Shown: positions 1 to 8,414, counted from the stretch's first letter. The stretch: 64,000 bases of DNA from JAGNRR01 sp965230665 (GCA_965230665.1 CBDDLM010000004.1:2480001-2544000); one strand, 5' to 3'. Numbers and translations: made by a program. The notes: generated by a model from the letters alone, not told the origin.

Positions 1-733
1 CATCAAATGCTAAAAAGCCCAGATAGGTCATAAACAGATACATAAACCAAATAATAAAGGTATACAGCAGAAAAAGACCAGGGTTTTTCATCTTTCTGAT
101 TGAACCAATCCCATCAAAAATGTTTTTCAGAATGCTCGATATCTTATTCTTCGTACCACTAATTTTTTTACGAATAAAAATAATGGCTAAGACAAAAATG
201 AAAATACCTCCTAAGAGCAGAAGAATATTACCACCAGTTGCAAAGGAAAGCAACGGGTTGAATATCTTTTCATTTAGGAATTCATTTACCGCGGCGTACT
301 CAACTAGATAAGTAATAAGAAGTAACGCAATAAGTGATACAAAGTCAAAAGCACGTTCTACAAGCATAGTCCCAGCCAGTTTATCCGCTGGTACTTTTTC
401 ATACCGAGAAAGAATGGCACAACGAGCAACTTCTCCCATACGAGGTGTGCCCAGATTAACTAAATAGCCAATCATAATAGACAGGAATGTATTTCTGGCG
501 TTGACATCATGCCCTAGAGGAGCGATTAACATTTTCCAACGAAGGGCGCGGATGTAATGACTACCTATGCCAACAATGAAAACTAAAATGAGTGGCCACA
601 AATGAGCTTTGCGCACATGTTGCATCATTTCGTCAAAGGAGATATCCCTACCGGCAAGCCATAAAAACAATACGGCTATAGCCAGAAAAACAACGTATTG
701 AAGTAATTTTTTCCAGCCTAGTTTTAATTGCAT
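1..733 (-). CDS. Lysylphosphatidylglycerol synthase TM-region (flippase-like) protein, 3' end missing
   Basis: This is an integral membrane protein of the LPG synthase transmembrane-domain family (TIGR00374-like). It starts with MQLKLGWKKLLQ and runs off the left edge, so about 244 N-terminal residues are visible. Hydrophobic helices are seen near residues 12-27, 44-62, 118-133, 150-165 and at the window edge. The loop NLGTPRMGEVAR around residues 94-105 is the conserved polar motif of the family. Members are thought to move or modify lipids, but the substrate is not readable here. It lies 9 bases downstream of panD on the same strand and is probably the last gene of a panC-panD-flippase transcript, an order I recall from other Bacteroidota. 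A second family member lies at 48350-49336. Confidence 0.8.
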   Translation of the reverse strand, partial: MQLKLGWKKLLQYVVFLAIAVLFLWLAGRDISFDEMMQHVRKAHLWPLILVFIVGIGSHYIRALRWKMLIAPLGHDVNARNTFLSIMIGYLVNLGTPRMGEVARCAILSRYEKVPADKLAGTMLVERAFDFVSLIALLLITYLVEYAAVNEFLNEKIFNPLLSFATGGNILLLLGGIFIFVLAIIFIRKKISGTKNKISSILKNIFDGIGSIRKMKNPGLFLLYTFIIWFMYLFMTYLGFLAFD

Positions 734-742
734 AAAATGGGA

Positions 743-1090
743 TTAATTAAGTTTATTCTGATCATCCGGGAATATGACTACAGGTTCATATTTACGCGCT
801 TCTTGCTCTTCCATTAAGCCGTACGCAATAATAATTACTGTATCACCAACTTCTACTTTTCTAGCCGCAGGGCCGTTAAGACAAATTACACCACTACCTC
901 TCTTTCCTGGAATAATATATGTTTCTAGACGTTCGCCGTTATTCACGTTTACAATTTGCACACGTTGGTGTGTAAACATATTTGCGGCATCAATTAAATC
1001 TTCATCTATCGTAATAGAACCAACATAATTCAGATTTGCCTCTGTTACTTGAACACGATGTATTTTAGATTTGAACGTTTCTACTAACAT
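743..1090 (-). CDS. panD: Aspartate 1-decarboxylase
   Basis: PanD decarboxylates L-aspartate to beta-alanine for pantothenate and coenzyme A synthesis in the cytoplasm. The 115-residue length is normal. The self-cleavage site Gly24-Ser25 that forms the pyruvoyl cofactor is present in NYVGSIT, and residues I expect at the active site (Lys9, Tyr22, Arg54, Thr57, Tyr58, Asn72) are all in place. It follows panC on the same strand with a 33-base gap, so beta-alanine production and its use are linked. A perfect TAnnTTTG box in the gap suggests an additional internal promoter. Confidence 0.96.
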   Translation of the reverse strand: MLVETFKSKIHRVQVTEANLNYVGSITIDEDLIDAANMFTHQRVQIVNVNNGERLETYIIPGKRGSGVICLNGPAARKVEVGDTVIIIAYGLMEEQEARKYEPVVIFPDDQNKLN

Positions 1091-1101
1091 AATATGATAG
1101 G

Positions 1102-1109
1102 CAAAGATA
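1102..1109 (-). promoter_or_regulatory. Candidate -7 promoter box (TATCTTTG) ahead of panD
   Basis: On the minus strand this is a perfect match to the Bacteroidota -7 consensus TAnnTTTG, with 11 bases between the box and the panD start codon. It lies in the panC-panD gap and could give panD transcription independent of panC. No clear -33 TTTG is seen. Confidence 0.45.
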
Positions 1110-1123
1110 TATTAGGATTCTGT

Positions 1124-1963
1124 TTAAACTGCTATATTATCAATCAAGCGTACCCCTTCTATAAAAGCAGCGCCAATTAAACGCATTTTTTTACTTGGAT
1201 CAAAGTCTAAAATTTCTTTTAAGGTTGCTTCTTCACAAAGTGCAATGTATTCCGGAATAAAATCATTATCTCGCAACATTGTTTCTGCTTCTTGCTTTAA
1301 TGCGTTAAAGTTTTTGTTGTGCTGTCCATCCTTTATATAAGAAAGAGATTTAAAGAATGTTGCTGCTTTTTCTTTACCAGCTTTACTCAGGTGTGTGTTC
1401 CTAGAACTCATGGCTAGGCCGCTTTCTTCTCTTAAGGTAGCGCATGGAACAAGTTCTGTTTGATGACTATTTAAATCTATCAATTTCCGAACCACAGCGA
1501 TTTGTTGAAAATCTTTTTCACCCATATAAATATGTTCAGGTTTTATCATTTTAAGAAAAACGTCTATAATATGACATACACCCTGAAAATGACCAGGTCT
1601 ATGTTTTCCCTCCAAAACATCGTCCAAAAAGCCTATGTCATAATATGGAATTCGTTCCGTTCCGTTAGGGTAAATTTGTTGAACTGTAGGAGCAAATACA
1701 ACATCGACATTTATGTTCTTTAATAACGCCACATCCTCATCCAATACTTGAGGATAAGCGTCATAATCGCTTTTTTCATTGAACTGTGTGGGATTGACGA
1801 AAATACTACAAACCGTAATGTCGTCTTTTTCAGCCGCTTTTTTAAGCAAAGAAAGGTGTCCTGAATGTAAAGCACCCATTGTGGGTACAAAACCAATACT
1901 TTTTTCTTCTGGAAGCCCTTTTAAATAGTGATCAAGTTCACTTTGAAGATGAATGATTTTCAT
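1124..1963 (-). CDS. panC: Pantothenate synthetase (pantoate--beta-alanine ligase)
   Basis: PanC joins pantoate and beta-alanine using ATP through a pantoyl-adenylate. The 279-residue protein shows PTMG (27-30), the nucleotide-binding HSGH (33-36), GEKDFQQ (148-154) and SGLAMSSRN (181-189), all hallmarks of the family. The frame is open for 35 more codons upstream, but that extension shows no family similarity and would run into the divergent gene at 2059. The ATG at 1961-1963 gives the standard N-terminus MKIIHLQSEL and leaves a 95-base divergent promoter region. It is probably co-transcribed with panD and the flippase-like gene. Confidence 0.96.
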   Translation of the reverse strand: MKIIHLQSELDHYLKGLPEEKSIGFVPTMGALHSGHLSLLKKAAEKDDITVCSIFVNPTQFNEKSDYDAYPQVLDEDVALLKNINVDVVFAPTVQQIYPNGTERIPYYDIGFLDDVLEGKHRPGHFQGVCHIIDVFLKMIKPEHIYMGEKDFQQIAVVRKLIDLNSHQTELVPCATLREESGLAMSSRNTHLSKAGKEKAATFFKSLSYIKDGQHNKNFNALKQEAETMLRDNDFIPEYIALCEEATLKEILDFDPSKKMRLIGAAFIEGVRLIDNIAV

Positions 1964-2058
1964 GGGATAAATGCTAATTCTAGGTGAAACAGGCTGTGAA
2001 AGTCTTATATTTTTAGTAATTTCGCAAATCTTATTTTGGTTACATAAACTATTTTTGA

Positions 2059-2895
2059 ATGACCCCACAACAAAAGAAAAAGGTTTTATATATCTCTCAC
2101 GAGTTTCATCCGTACAATATAGAAACTGAAATGGCTGAGGCCATGAACGATTTGTCCGTATTGTCGAATAAAGAGGGATATGAGGTTCGTTGTATTATGC
2201 CACGTTTTGGAACGATCAACGAAAGACGTCATAAACTACATGAGGTGGTTCGTCTATCAGGGATTAATATACATGTTGATAAAGAGGATTACCCTCTAAT
2301 CATTAAAGTTGCTTCACTCCCTAATGCTCGATTACAGATGTATTTCATGGATAATGAAGATATGTATAAGAGGAAGCAAGTGTTTTATGATGAGGATGAG
2401 AAATTCTTCGCTGACAATGCGGAACGAACTATTTTCTTTTGTAAGAGTGCTATTGAGACAGTCAAGAAATTTGGTTGGCCTCCGGATATTATTTTCATTC
2501 ATGGTTGGATGGCAGGTTTAATACCTGCATTGATAAAGCACCAATTTAAAAACGAGCCCGTATTTGCGGATTCTAAAATCATTTATTCAGTATCGAAAGA
2601 AATGACCAATGAGAATTTAGGGAAACGTTTTGGAGAAATGCTTGAAAACAGTACGCAGCTCAAATCGAAAGTGATAGAACCGTACGCTGGTGCTGGAAAC
2701 AATGATTTGTATACCGGTGGAGCAAAAAATGCTGATGTTGTCTATTTCTCTCATCCCGAGGTTGACGCAGGTCTTACAAAATCGATTAAAAGTTCGAAAA
2801 GCAAGAAAGTGTTAAAATTTAATCCTGAAGAAGATGATTTGGCAACTATCATTGACCTTTACGCAGAATTAGTTCCTGAAGAAGAGGACGAATAA
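2059..2895 (+). CDS. Glycogen/starch synthase N-domain-like protein, short form
   Basis: This 278-residue protein resembles the N-terminal Rossmann-like half of GT5 glycogen synthases: KVLYISHEFHPY at 8-19, MPRFG near residue 50, and PPDIIFIHGWMAGLIP near 140. The second GT-B half, which carries most of the ADP-glucose site, is absent; full GlgA is about 480 residues. The N-terminal lysine-containing KTGGL-type motif expected after the first strand is also missing (NIETEMAEAM instead). It is therefore unlikely to be an active glycogen synthase. Database entries named 'glycogen synthase' occur beside panC in many Bacteroidota, so this is probably a conserved family with another, unknown role. 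Its C-terminus is strongly acidic. DUF4270 and glmS follow closely. Confidence 0.7.
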   Translation: MTPQQKKKVLYISHEFHPYNIETEMAEAMNDLSVLSNKEGYEVRCIMPRFGTINERRHKLHEVVRLSGINIHVDKEDYPLIIKVASLPNARLQMYFMDNEDMYKRKQVFYDEDEKFFADNAERTIFFCKSAIETVKKFGWPPDIIFIHGWMAGLIPALIKHQFKNEPVFADSKIIYSVSKEMTNENLGKRFGEMLENSTQLKSKVIEPYAGAGNNDLYTGGAKNADVVYFSHPEVDAGLTKSIKSSKSKKVLKFNPEEDDLATIIDLYAELVPEEEDE

Positions 2896-2907
2896 GAAAA
2901 TATCTGA

Positions 2908-4359
2908 ATGAATAAATTGATTGTAACGAGGAAGTCCACCCTTTCCAAATCGTGGATGGCAGTATTACTATGCGCCCTATTAGCGGTTTCTTGTAAAGAG
3001 AATACAGTATTACCCTCAGAATTAGTGCCAGCAGTAGATAATATCAATACGTTTCAGCAAGATACCTTTACTGTATTGTCTCATACTACAATAAAGGACA
3101 GTTTGCTCACTGGTGGAACATTGAATTCCTCCAATCGCGGTGCGGATGAAGAATTTTCTCATGCTATTGGTTCAATTATTAATGGGACAGGCGGAGATAA
3201 TATTTTTGGAAAAACAATAGCCTCAGTTTACGTGCAAGTGCGTCCGCCTTCACCAAGTTTTGCATTTAGTGGTACGAACCAAATTATAGATTCTATTGTT
3301 TTAGGTTTGAACTATTTAGGCGCATATGGTAATACAACAACTGCACAAAATCAGACATTTTTTTTATACAGAAGTCCTGATAATTTAAGCAAGGATAATG
3401 CTTATTATGAATCTAGCATAGCTTCTTATAGCCCTTCGGATATTTTGGATACGGCAAGCCCGAATTTCAATACCATTGGAACTGATTCCCCGATCGTTGC
3501 TGGGGTTAAATTACGTCCTCAACTAAGAATTAGAATATCTGATATTAGTTTTATTAATGATCTAAGTAATTTAACTTCTTCCGGAGCATTTAAGGACTAT
3601 CCAGCTTTTTTAGATTGGCTAGGTGGTTTTTATATTACGCCTGATTCCAATATAGGTAATACCATAGGGTACTTTGATACGGATAATACAACTATGTATG
3701 TCTATTATCGTTTTACAAATTCGAACAATGATCCCGATACTACAGTGGCGGTGTTTCCATTTGATGCTGCTCATTGCAACAGATTTAATACGATATCAAG
3801 AAACTATCTAGGCATGCCTGCAGGGAATTTTATTAATACCAATGCTCCCAATGGTGATTCTATAGTATTTGTTCAAGGTGAATCTGGTTTAGCAGGTCTT
3901 ATTTCCTTTCCCAATATTGGCAAGTTTCCAAATGCAATCATCAATAAGGCTGAGTTAACGTTTACGGTAAGAACTTTAAATAATTATAGTGATACGTCAA
4001 ACTTTAATATTCCAGACCAATTACAACTTACATATGTAAATGAGAATGGCGAGGACGAGCTGCTCCCAGATTATACAATTTTCGGAAGTTCTGTAAATGC
4101 TATCGGAGCTGCTATTCAACGAGTGGGAGCTATTCGAGATTGGTCAAATATAAATGGGCAGCAACTTATTCAATATAAATGCAATATTACGAGGACGATT
4201 CAGGATGCGGTAACTATGCAAAATGGAAATTTTGCCTTAAAGATTTCAGGAGCTAGTGGAAATTTCCCAGCTCGTAATCGGGTTGTAATTACTGGAAGCT
4301 CAAGTGCGGTAACATTGGAAAAACCGAAATTAAATATTATTTTCACCAAAATTCAATAG
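2908..4359 (+). CDS. DUF4270 family lipoprotein
   Basis: This 483-residue protein is exported and lipidated. After a hydrophobic segment (17-27) there is a lipobox LAVSC with the acceptor Cys29. The following CKENTVLPSELVP and NINTFQQDTF stretches match the start of DUF4270 proteins, a Bacteroidota-specific family with no established function. The rest is rich in Asn, Thr and Ser and looks beta-rich. It lies 12 bases after the GlgA-like gene and 9 bases before glmS, and this GlgA-like/DUF4270/glmS order is, from memory, common in the phylum. An envelope role is inferred only from the signal peptide. Confidence 0.8.
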   Translation: MNKLIVTRKSTLSKSWMAVLLCALLAVSCKENTVLPSELVPAVDNINTFQQDTFTVLSHTTIKDSLLTGGTLNSSNRGADEEFSHAIGSIINGTGGDNIFGKTIASVYVQVRPPSPSFAFSGTNQIIDSIVLGLNYLGAYGNTTTAQNQTFFLYRSPDNLSKDNAYYESSIASYSPSDILDTASPNFNTIGTDSPIVAGVKLRPQLRIRISDISFINDLSNLTSSGAFKDYPAFLDWLGGFYITPDSNIGNTIGYFDTDNTTMYVYYRFTNSNNDPDTTVAVFPFDAAHCNRFNTISRNYLGMPAGNFINTNAPNGDSIVFVQGESGLAGLISFPNIGKFPNAIINKAELTFTVRTLNNYSDTSNFNIPDQLQLTYVNENGEDELLPDYTIFGSSVNAIGAAIQRVGAIRDWSNINGQQLIQYKCNITRTIQDAVTMQNGNFALKISGASGNFPARNRVVITGSSSAVTLEKPKLNIIFTKIQ

Positions 4360-4368
4360 TAAAATCAT

Positions 4369-6207
4369 ATGTGTGGGATTGTAGGGTACATTGGACCGAA
4401 AGAAGCTTATCCTATCTTAATTAAAGGCCTTAAGCGTCTAGAATATCGTGGTTACGATAGTGCGGGAGTTGCTTTGCTTAATGGAGAGCTGACAATTTTG
4501 AAAAAAGAGGGTAAGGTATCGGATTTAGAAATGCATGCCGAAGGAAAGAATAAAACAGGTTCTATTGGCATTGGTCATACGAGATGGGCAACCCATGGAG
4601 AACCATCTGACCTAAATGCACATCCTCATGCTTCCAATTCAGCAGAGCTAGCCATTATTCATAATGGAATTATAGAAAACTACGCCTCATTAAAAACAGA
4701 ACTTTTGAAACGTGGTTATACGTTTAAGAGTGATACTGATACCGAGGTGTTAATGAACCTAATAGAAGATATCAAGAAAGAGGAAAAAGTTGATATCGAG
4801 GAAGCTTTGCGAATTGCTTTAAACGAGGTTATTGGTGCTTATGCAATCGTTGTAATTGATAAGTCTAACCCAGATAAAATTATAGCTGCAAGAAAAGGAA
4901 GCCCTTTAGTTATTGGTATAGGAGACAAAGAGTTTTACGTAGCTAGCGATGCTTCACCAATTGTAGAGTTTACGAAGGAGGTTGTTTATCTCAATGATGA
5001 AGAGTTTGCGGTCCTGAATCGGAATGGTAATATGGATATCAAGACTTTGGGGAACATTACCAAAACACCTTATATCCAACAGTTGGAAATGGATCTTGAA
5101 ACCATTGAAAAAGGAGGTTATGACACATTTATGTTGAAAGAAATTCATGAACAACCAAAGGTTATCGGTGATGCCTTGAGGGGACGTATGAATGCTAAGG
5201 AAGGCTGGATTAAGCTAGGAGGTGTCAGTGAGTTTGCTACTCGAATCAATAATGCCGAACGTCTGATTATAAGTGCCTGTGGAACGTCATGGCATTCTGG
5301 TTTAATCGCAGAATATGTTATTGAAGAATTAGCCCGAGTTCCTGTTGAAGTAGAGTATGCATCCGAGTTTCGTTATCGAAACCCAATCGTAAATTCTAAG
5401 GATGTCATGATTGCCATTTCGCAGTCTGGCGAGACGGCGGATACGTTGGCCGCTATTGAGATCGCTAAAGAAAGGCAGGCCTTGATTTATGGTATTTGTA
5501 ATGTAATTGGGAGTTCAATTTCACGTGTTTCACACGCTGGGTCTTATACGCACGCGGGACCCGAGATTGGAGTAGCTTCTACCAAAGCATTTAGCACACA
5601 GGTGGCTATTCTTATGCTAATGGCACTGCAATTAGCGCAAAAAAAGGGCAGTATTTCTGCTTCTCGCTTGCGACAAATATTATACGAACTAGAAGAAATA
5701 CCTAAGAAAATTAAAGAGGCTTTGACGCTAGATCCAATCATAGAAAAGATTGCTGCAAAGTATAAGGATGCAGAGAATTTCTTATACCTTGGAAGAGGGA
5801 TCAATTTCCCAGTTGCCTTAGAAGGGGCTTTGAAACTAAAAGAGATTTCATATATTCATGCGGAAGGATACCCAGCAGCAGAAATGAAACATGGGCCGAT
5901 TGCTTTGATTGATGAGAATATGCCTGTGCTCTTTATTGCAACGAATAAAAGTGCACATGAGAAGATCGTTTCAAATATTCAGGAGGTGAAAGCTAGAAAA
6001 GGAAAAGTAATTGCAGTAATTAATCATGCTGATGAAATAATAGAAGGATTGGCAGATGATGTTATTCGTGTTCCTGAAACTGAAGAGTTGCTTTCTCCCT
6101 TGGTTTCAATAATTCCTCTTCAATTGCTTTCATACCATATTGCACTTATGAGAGGTTGCAACGTTGACCAGCCAAGGAACCTCGCTAAGAGTGTGACAGT
6201 AGAATAG
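4369..6207 (+). CDS. glmS: Glutamine--fructose-6-phosphate aminotransferase (isomerizing)
   Basis: GlmS makes glucosamine-6-phosphate from fructose-6-phosphate and glutamine, the first step towards UDP-GlcNAc for peptidoglycan and lipopolysaccharide. The 612 residues are full length. Cys2 of MCGIVGYIG is the glutaminase nucleophile, GHTRWATHG follows around residue 70, and two SIS sugar-isomerase domains are marked by SACGTSWHSG, ISQSGETADT and GRGINFPVALEGALKLKEI. The C-terminal NLAKSVTVE is the standard end of the enzyme. It is the last gene of the plus-strand run. The convergent adenosyltransferase gene ends 2 bases away, so no separate terminator fits. No glmS ribozyme is possible in the 9-base upstream gap. 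Confidence 0.98.
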   Translation: MCGIVGYIGPKEAYPILIKGLKRLEYRGYDSAGVALLNGELTILKKEGKVSDLEMHAEGKNKTGSIGIGHTRWATHGEPSDLNAHPHASNSAELAIIHNGIIENYASLKTELLKRGYTFKSDTDTEVLMNLIEDIKKEEKVDIEEALRIALNEVIGAYAIVVIDKSNPDKIIAARKGSPLVIGIGDKEFYVASDASPIVEFTKEVVYLNDEEFAVLNRNGNMDIKTLGNITKTPYIQQLEMDLETIEKGGYDTFMLKEIHEQPKVIGDALRGRMNAKEGWIKLGGVSEFATRINNAERLIISACGTSWHSGLIAEYVIEELARVPVEVEYASEFRYRNPIVNSKDVMIAISQSGETADTLAAIEIAKERQALIYGICNVIGSSISRVSHAGSYTHAGPEIGVASTKAFSTQVAILMLMALQLAQKKGSISASRLRQILYELEEIPKKIKEALTLDPIIEKIAAKYKDAENFLYLGRGINFPVALEGALKLKEISYIHAEGYPAAEMKHGPIALIDENMPVLFIATNKSAHEKIVSNIQEVKARKGKVIAVINHADEIIEGLADDVIRVPETEELLSPLVSIIPLQLLSYHIALMRGCNVDQPRNLAKSVTVE

Positions 6208-6209
6208 GA

Positions 6210-6758
6210 CTAAACATCCCAAATGACTTCTTCTCCTTCGTTCTTTTTAAGAACAAATCGGGAAAGCACGAATAGATAATCTGATAGTCTATTTAAGTAT
6301 TGTATGATTGTTTGGTCGATATTTTCTTCTACCGATAATGCAACAGAAATGCGTTCCGCACGTCGACATACACAACGAGCAATGTGTAGTTTAGAAGCGT
6401 ATGGATGTCCTCCTGGAAGTACAAAATTTTTAAGTGCGGGAAGAGTTTGTTCCATCTGGTCTATTCGTTCTTCTAAAAAATTAATCTCTTTAGGTTTTAG
6501 ATCAGGAAGACTCATTTTTACCTCTTTTGTTGGAGTAGTGGCGAGATGAGACCCTAGGGTAAATAAATAGTTTTGTATGCGATAGAGTTCTGTTTCAAAA
6601 TCAACACCAATAGAATCCCTTATATTTCCAATCCAAGAGTTGAGTTCATCGACTGTGCCGTAAGCTTCAATTCGAATATGATGTTTAGGAACTCGTGTAC
6701 CTCCAAGTAGTGCAGTTTCGCCTTTATCGCCTGTCTTCGTGTAAATCTTAAATGCCAT
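6210..6758 (-). CDS. PduO-type cob(I)alamin adenosyltransferase
   Basis: This enzyme transfers the adenosyl group of ATP to cob(I)alamin to make coenzyme B12. The 182-residue protein has the N-terminal ATP-binding loop TKTGDKGETALLGG (7-20), EAYGTVDELNSWIG (31-44), the FVLPGG segment and the ARCVCRRAER helix, which are signatures of the PduO/MMAB trimeric fold. No B12-dependent enzyme or other cobalamin gene lies in the window, so the cofactor's user is elsewhere. It is transcribed alone, converging with glmS. Confidence 0.93.
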   Translation of the reverse strand: MAFKIYTKTGDKGETALLGGTRVPKHHIRIEAYGTVDELNSWIGNIRDSIGVDFETELYRIQNYLFTLGSHLATTPTKEVKMSLPDLKPKEINFLEERIDQMEQTLPALKNFVLPGGHPYASKLHIARCVCRRAERISVALSVEENIDQTIIQYLNRLSDYLFVLSRFVLKKNEGEEVIWDV

Positions 6759-6807
6759 CTTAGTGGCAAATGTCAGTATTTTTTATCATTTCTTGTGTAG
6801 AATCAGT

Positions 6808-7572
6808 TTATATCAATGACTCATCTGCACTTTTCAAGGTAGAAACAGGAACAACACTTTCTTCAACCGATGCAGCCCCTTGAATACGCCCAGTATTTTC
6901 AGAACTTTCAATAACACCGTCGCGTAAGCGGATAATACGTTTTGCTTTGGCCGCAATATCCTCTTCATGAGTGACAAGAATAATTGTATTACCGTTTTTA
7001 TTAAGGGTGTCAAAAATATTCATGATCTCATGTGAGGTCTTAGAGTCTAAATTGCCTGTTGGTTCATCTGCTAAGATGATAGATGGACTATTCACTAAAG
7101 CCCGAGCAATTGCAACTCGTTGGCATTGACCTCCCGATAGCTCATTTGGTTTATGATCCCATCGATCTGCCAATTCAACCAAATCTAATTTTTCTTTGGC
7201 AATACGTTGTCGTTCTTTTTTATCAACTCCAGCGTAAACAAGAGGCAACCCTACATTATCTAATGCCGACAAGCGAGGTAATAGGTTGAACTGCTGAAAT
7301 ACAAAACCAATCTCTTTACTTCTAATATGAGCAAGCTTATTTTCTGGTAAAGAGGCAATATCCTTATTGTTCAAAATGTATTCACCTGAGGTAGGGGTAT
7401 CCAGACAACCTATTATATTCATAAGAGTAGATTTTCCTGAACCTGAGGGGCCCATAAGGGCAACATATTCACCAGAATGAATTCGCAATGTGATACCTTT
7501 GAGCACATGCACGGTATGTTTATCAAGGTAATAATCCTTAATTAAACTATTGATTTTAATTACCTCATTCAT
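6808..7572 (-). CDS. LolD/MacB-type ABC transporter ATP-binding protein
   Basis: This is an ABC ATPase of the MacB/LolD/FtsE class. It has Walker A GPSGSGKST (41-49), the Q-loop QQFNLLPRLSALDN, the signature ELSGGQCQRVAIARAL, Walker B IILADEPTGNLDS and the switch His in VTHEE. The frame is open for 29 codons upstream, but the ATG at 7570-7572 (MNEVIKINSLIKDYY) gives the usual N-terminus, fits a TAnnTTTG box 17 bases upstream and avoids overlap with the divergent gene. The C-terminal 30 residues after the core are low-complexity. No permease gene is adjacent, so its partner must be encoded elsewhere. Lipoprotein extraction or macrolide-type export are the family's usual roles, not shown here. 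Confidence 0.88.
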   Translation of the reverse strand: MNEVIKINSLIKDYYLDKHTVHVLKGITLRIHSGEYVALMGPSGSGKSTLMNIIGCLDTPTSGEYILNNKDIASLPENKLAHIRSKEIGFVFQQFNLLPRLSALDNVGLPLVYAGVDKKERQRIAKEKLDLVELADRWDHKPNELSGGQCQRVAIARALVNSPSIILADEPTGNLDSKTSHEIMNIFDTLNKNGNTIILVTHEEDIAAKAKRIIRLRDGVIESSENTGRIQGAASVEESVVPVSTLKSADESLI

Positions 7573-7589
7573 TATAAAAAATGCTATTT

Positions 7590-7597
7590 CAAATTTA
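7590..7597 (-). promoter_or_regulatory. Candidate -7 box (TAAATTTG) for the ABC ATPase gene
   Basis: A perfect TAnnTTTG match on the minus strand, 17 bases before the chosen start codon at 7572. It is separated by one base from the plus-strand box at 7599-7606, so two divergent promoters lie back to back. Confidence 0.5.
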
Positions 7598-7598
7598 C

Positions 7599-7606
7599 TA
7601 CATTTG
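7599..7606 (+). promoter_or_regulatory. Candidate -7 box (TACATTTG) for the diadenylate cyclase gene
   Basis: A perfect TAnnTTTG match with only 5 bases between its last G and the ATG at 7612. Transcription would begin at or within a base or two of the start codon, giving a leaderless or nearly leaderless message. Confidence 0.5.
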
Positions 7607-7611
7607 TCCTT

Positions 7612-8406
7612 ATGCTTCTTGGTATCAGTGATTATTTCTCGGACTTTAGCTTCATTCAAGTGTTAGACGTTACACTTGTTTTATTACTTGTTTTTCAGTT
7701 GTATCGATCTGTTAAAGGGAGTATTGCCTTTAATATATTTATTGGCGCACTTATTATCTATATCCTATGGAGAGTCATTTATTGGCTTGAAATGCCCTTA
7801 ATGGGAGAAATCTTTAACCGTTTAGTTAGCATAGGATTGATCGGTTTAATCGTATTATTTCAACCTGAGTTACGGAAATTTTTAATTAATCTGGGCAGAA
7901 GACCAACAAGTGGAATGTTTCCTCGGTTTTTTAAAACGAGTGGACTAAAAAAGTATATTGCAGAAGAAGAGATTATTAATGAAACTATGGAAGCAATACA
8001 TAAGTTTATTAAGGAAAAGGTAGGTGCGACACTAGTTATTGCTCGAACAGATAAGTATCAATTAGATACGAATTCTGGAGTACTAATAAATGGTTTGGTT
8101 TCTTCTGAATTATTGAACAGTATTTTCTCACCAGATAGTCCGTTAAAGAATGGAGCTGTTTTAATAGATAATAATCAAATTATTGCGGCCGGTATAACAT
8201 TACCCATTAGTGATAGTCAGAAAATGGCTTCTCATAGAGGGTTGAGACATCGAGCAGCCCTAGGAGCTGCAGAGCATGGTGAAGTTATCGCTATAGCCAT
8301 TTCTGAAGAAACTCAGGAAGTCTCAGTAGCAAAAGACAAGGTTCTCATGGAGTCTCTTAGTTTAGAAGAAGTTAAAAAGCTTATGTATGAGGCTTTGGTT
8401 GGTTAA
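7612..8406 (+). CDS. CdaA-type membrane diadenylate cyclase homologue with NGA in place of DGA
   Basis: The family (TIGR00159, DisA_N domain) makes cyclic di-AMP from two ATP. Hydrophobic helices lie near residues 14-30, 38-58 and 68-84, followed by the cyclase domain. The RHR motif (212-214, in GLRHRAALG) and SEET (231-234) are intact. The other catalytic motif, normally DGA, reads Asn180-Gly181-Ala182 in SPLKNGAVLI, encoded by AAT at 8149-8151. The missing Asp is the metal-coordinating catalytic residue of the family, so activity is doubtful; the fold and nucleotide site look preserved. Its start codon is preceded closely by a TAnnTTTG box and a bidirectional terminator follows. No YbbR/CdaR or glmM gene is adjacent. 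Confidence 0.87.
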   Translation: MLLGISDYFSDFSFIQVLDVTLVLLLVFQLYRSVKGSIAFNIFIGALIIYILWRVIYWLEMPLMGEIFNRLVSIGLIGLIVLFQPELRKFLINLGRRPTSGMFPRFFKTSGLKKYIAEEEIINETMEAIHKFIKEKVGATLVIARTDKYQLDTNSGVLINGLVSSELLNSIFSPDSPLKNGAVLIDNNQIIAAGITLPISDSQKMASHRGLRHRAALGAAEHGEVIAIAISEETQEVSVAKDKVLMESLSLEEVKKLMYEALVG

Positions 8407-8414
8407 ATAAAAAA

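Noticed and set aside
120..311. A 63-codon plus-strand frame near the left edge
   Set aside because: It is antisense to the clearly coding flippase-like gene and has no recognisable features.
2041..2057. TATTTTTG box before the GlgA-like gene
   Set aside because: It ends one base before the start codon, so transcription would begin inside the gene; it was not called as its promoter.
1964..2068. A 35-codon N-terminal extension of panC
   Set aside because: It shows no PanC similarity and overlaps the divergent GlgA-like gene; the ATG at 1963 gives the standard N-terminus.
7573..7659. A 29-codon N-terminal extension of the ABC ATPase
   Set aside because: It overlaps the cyclase gene and both candidate promoter boxes, and adds nothing typical of the family.
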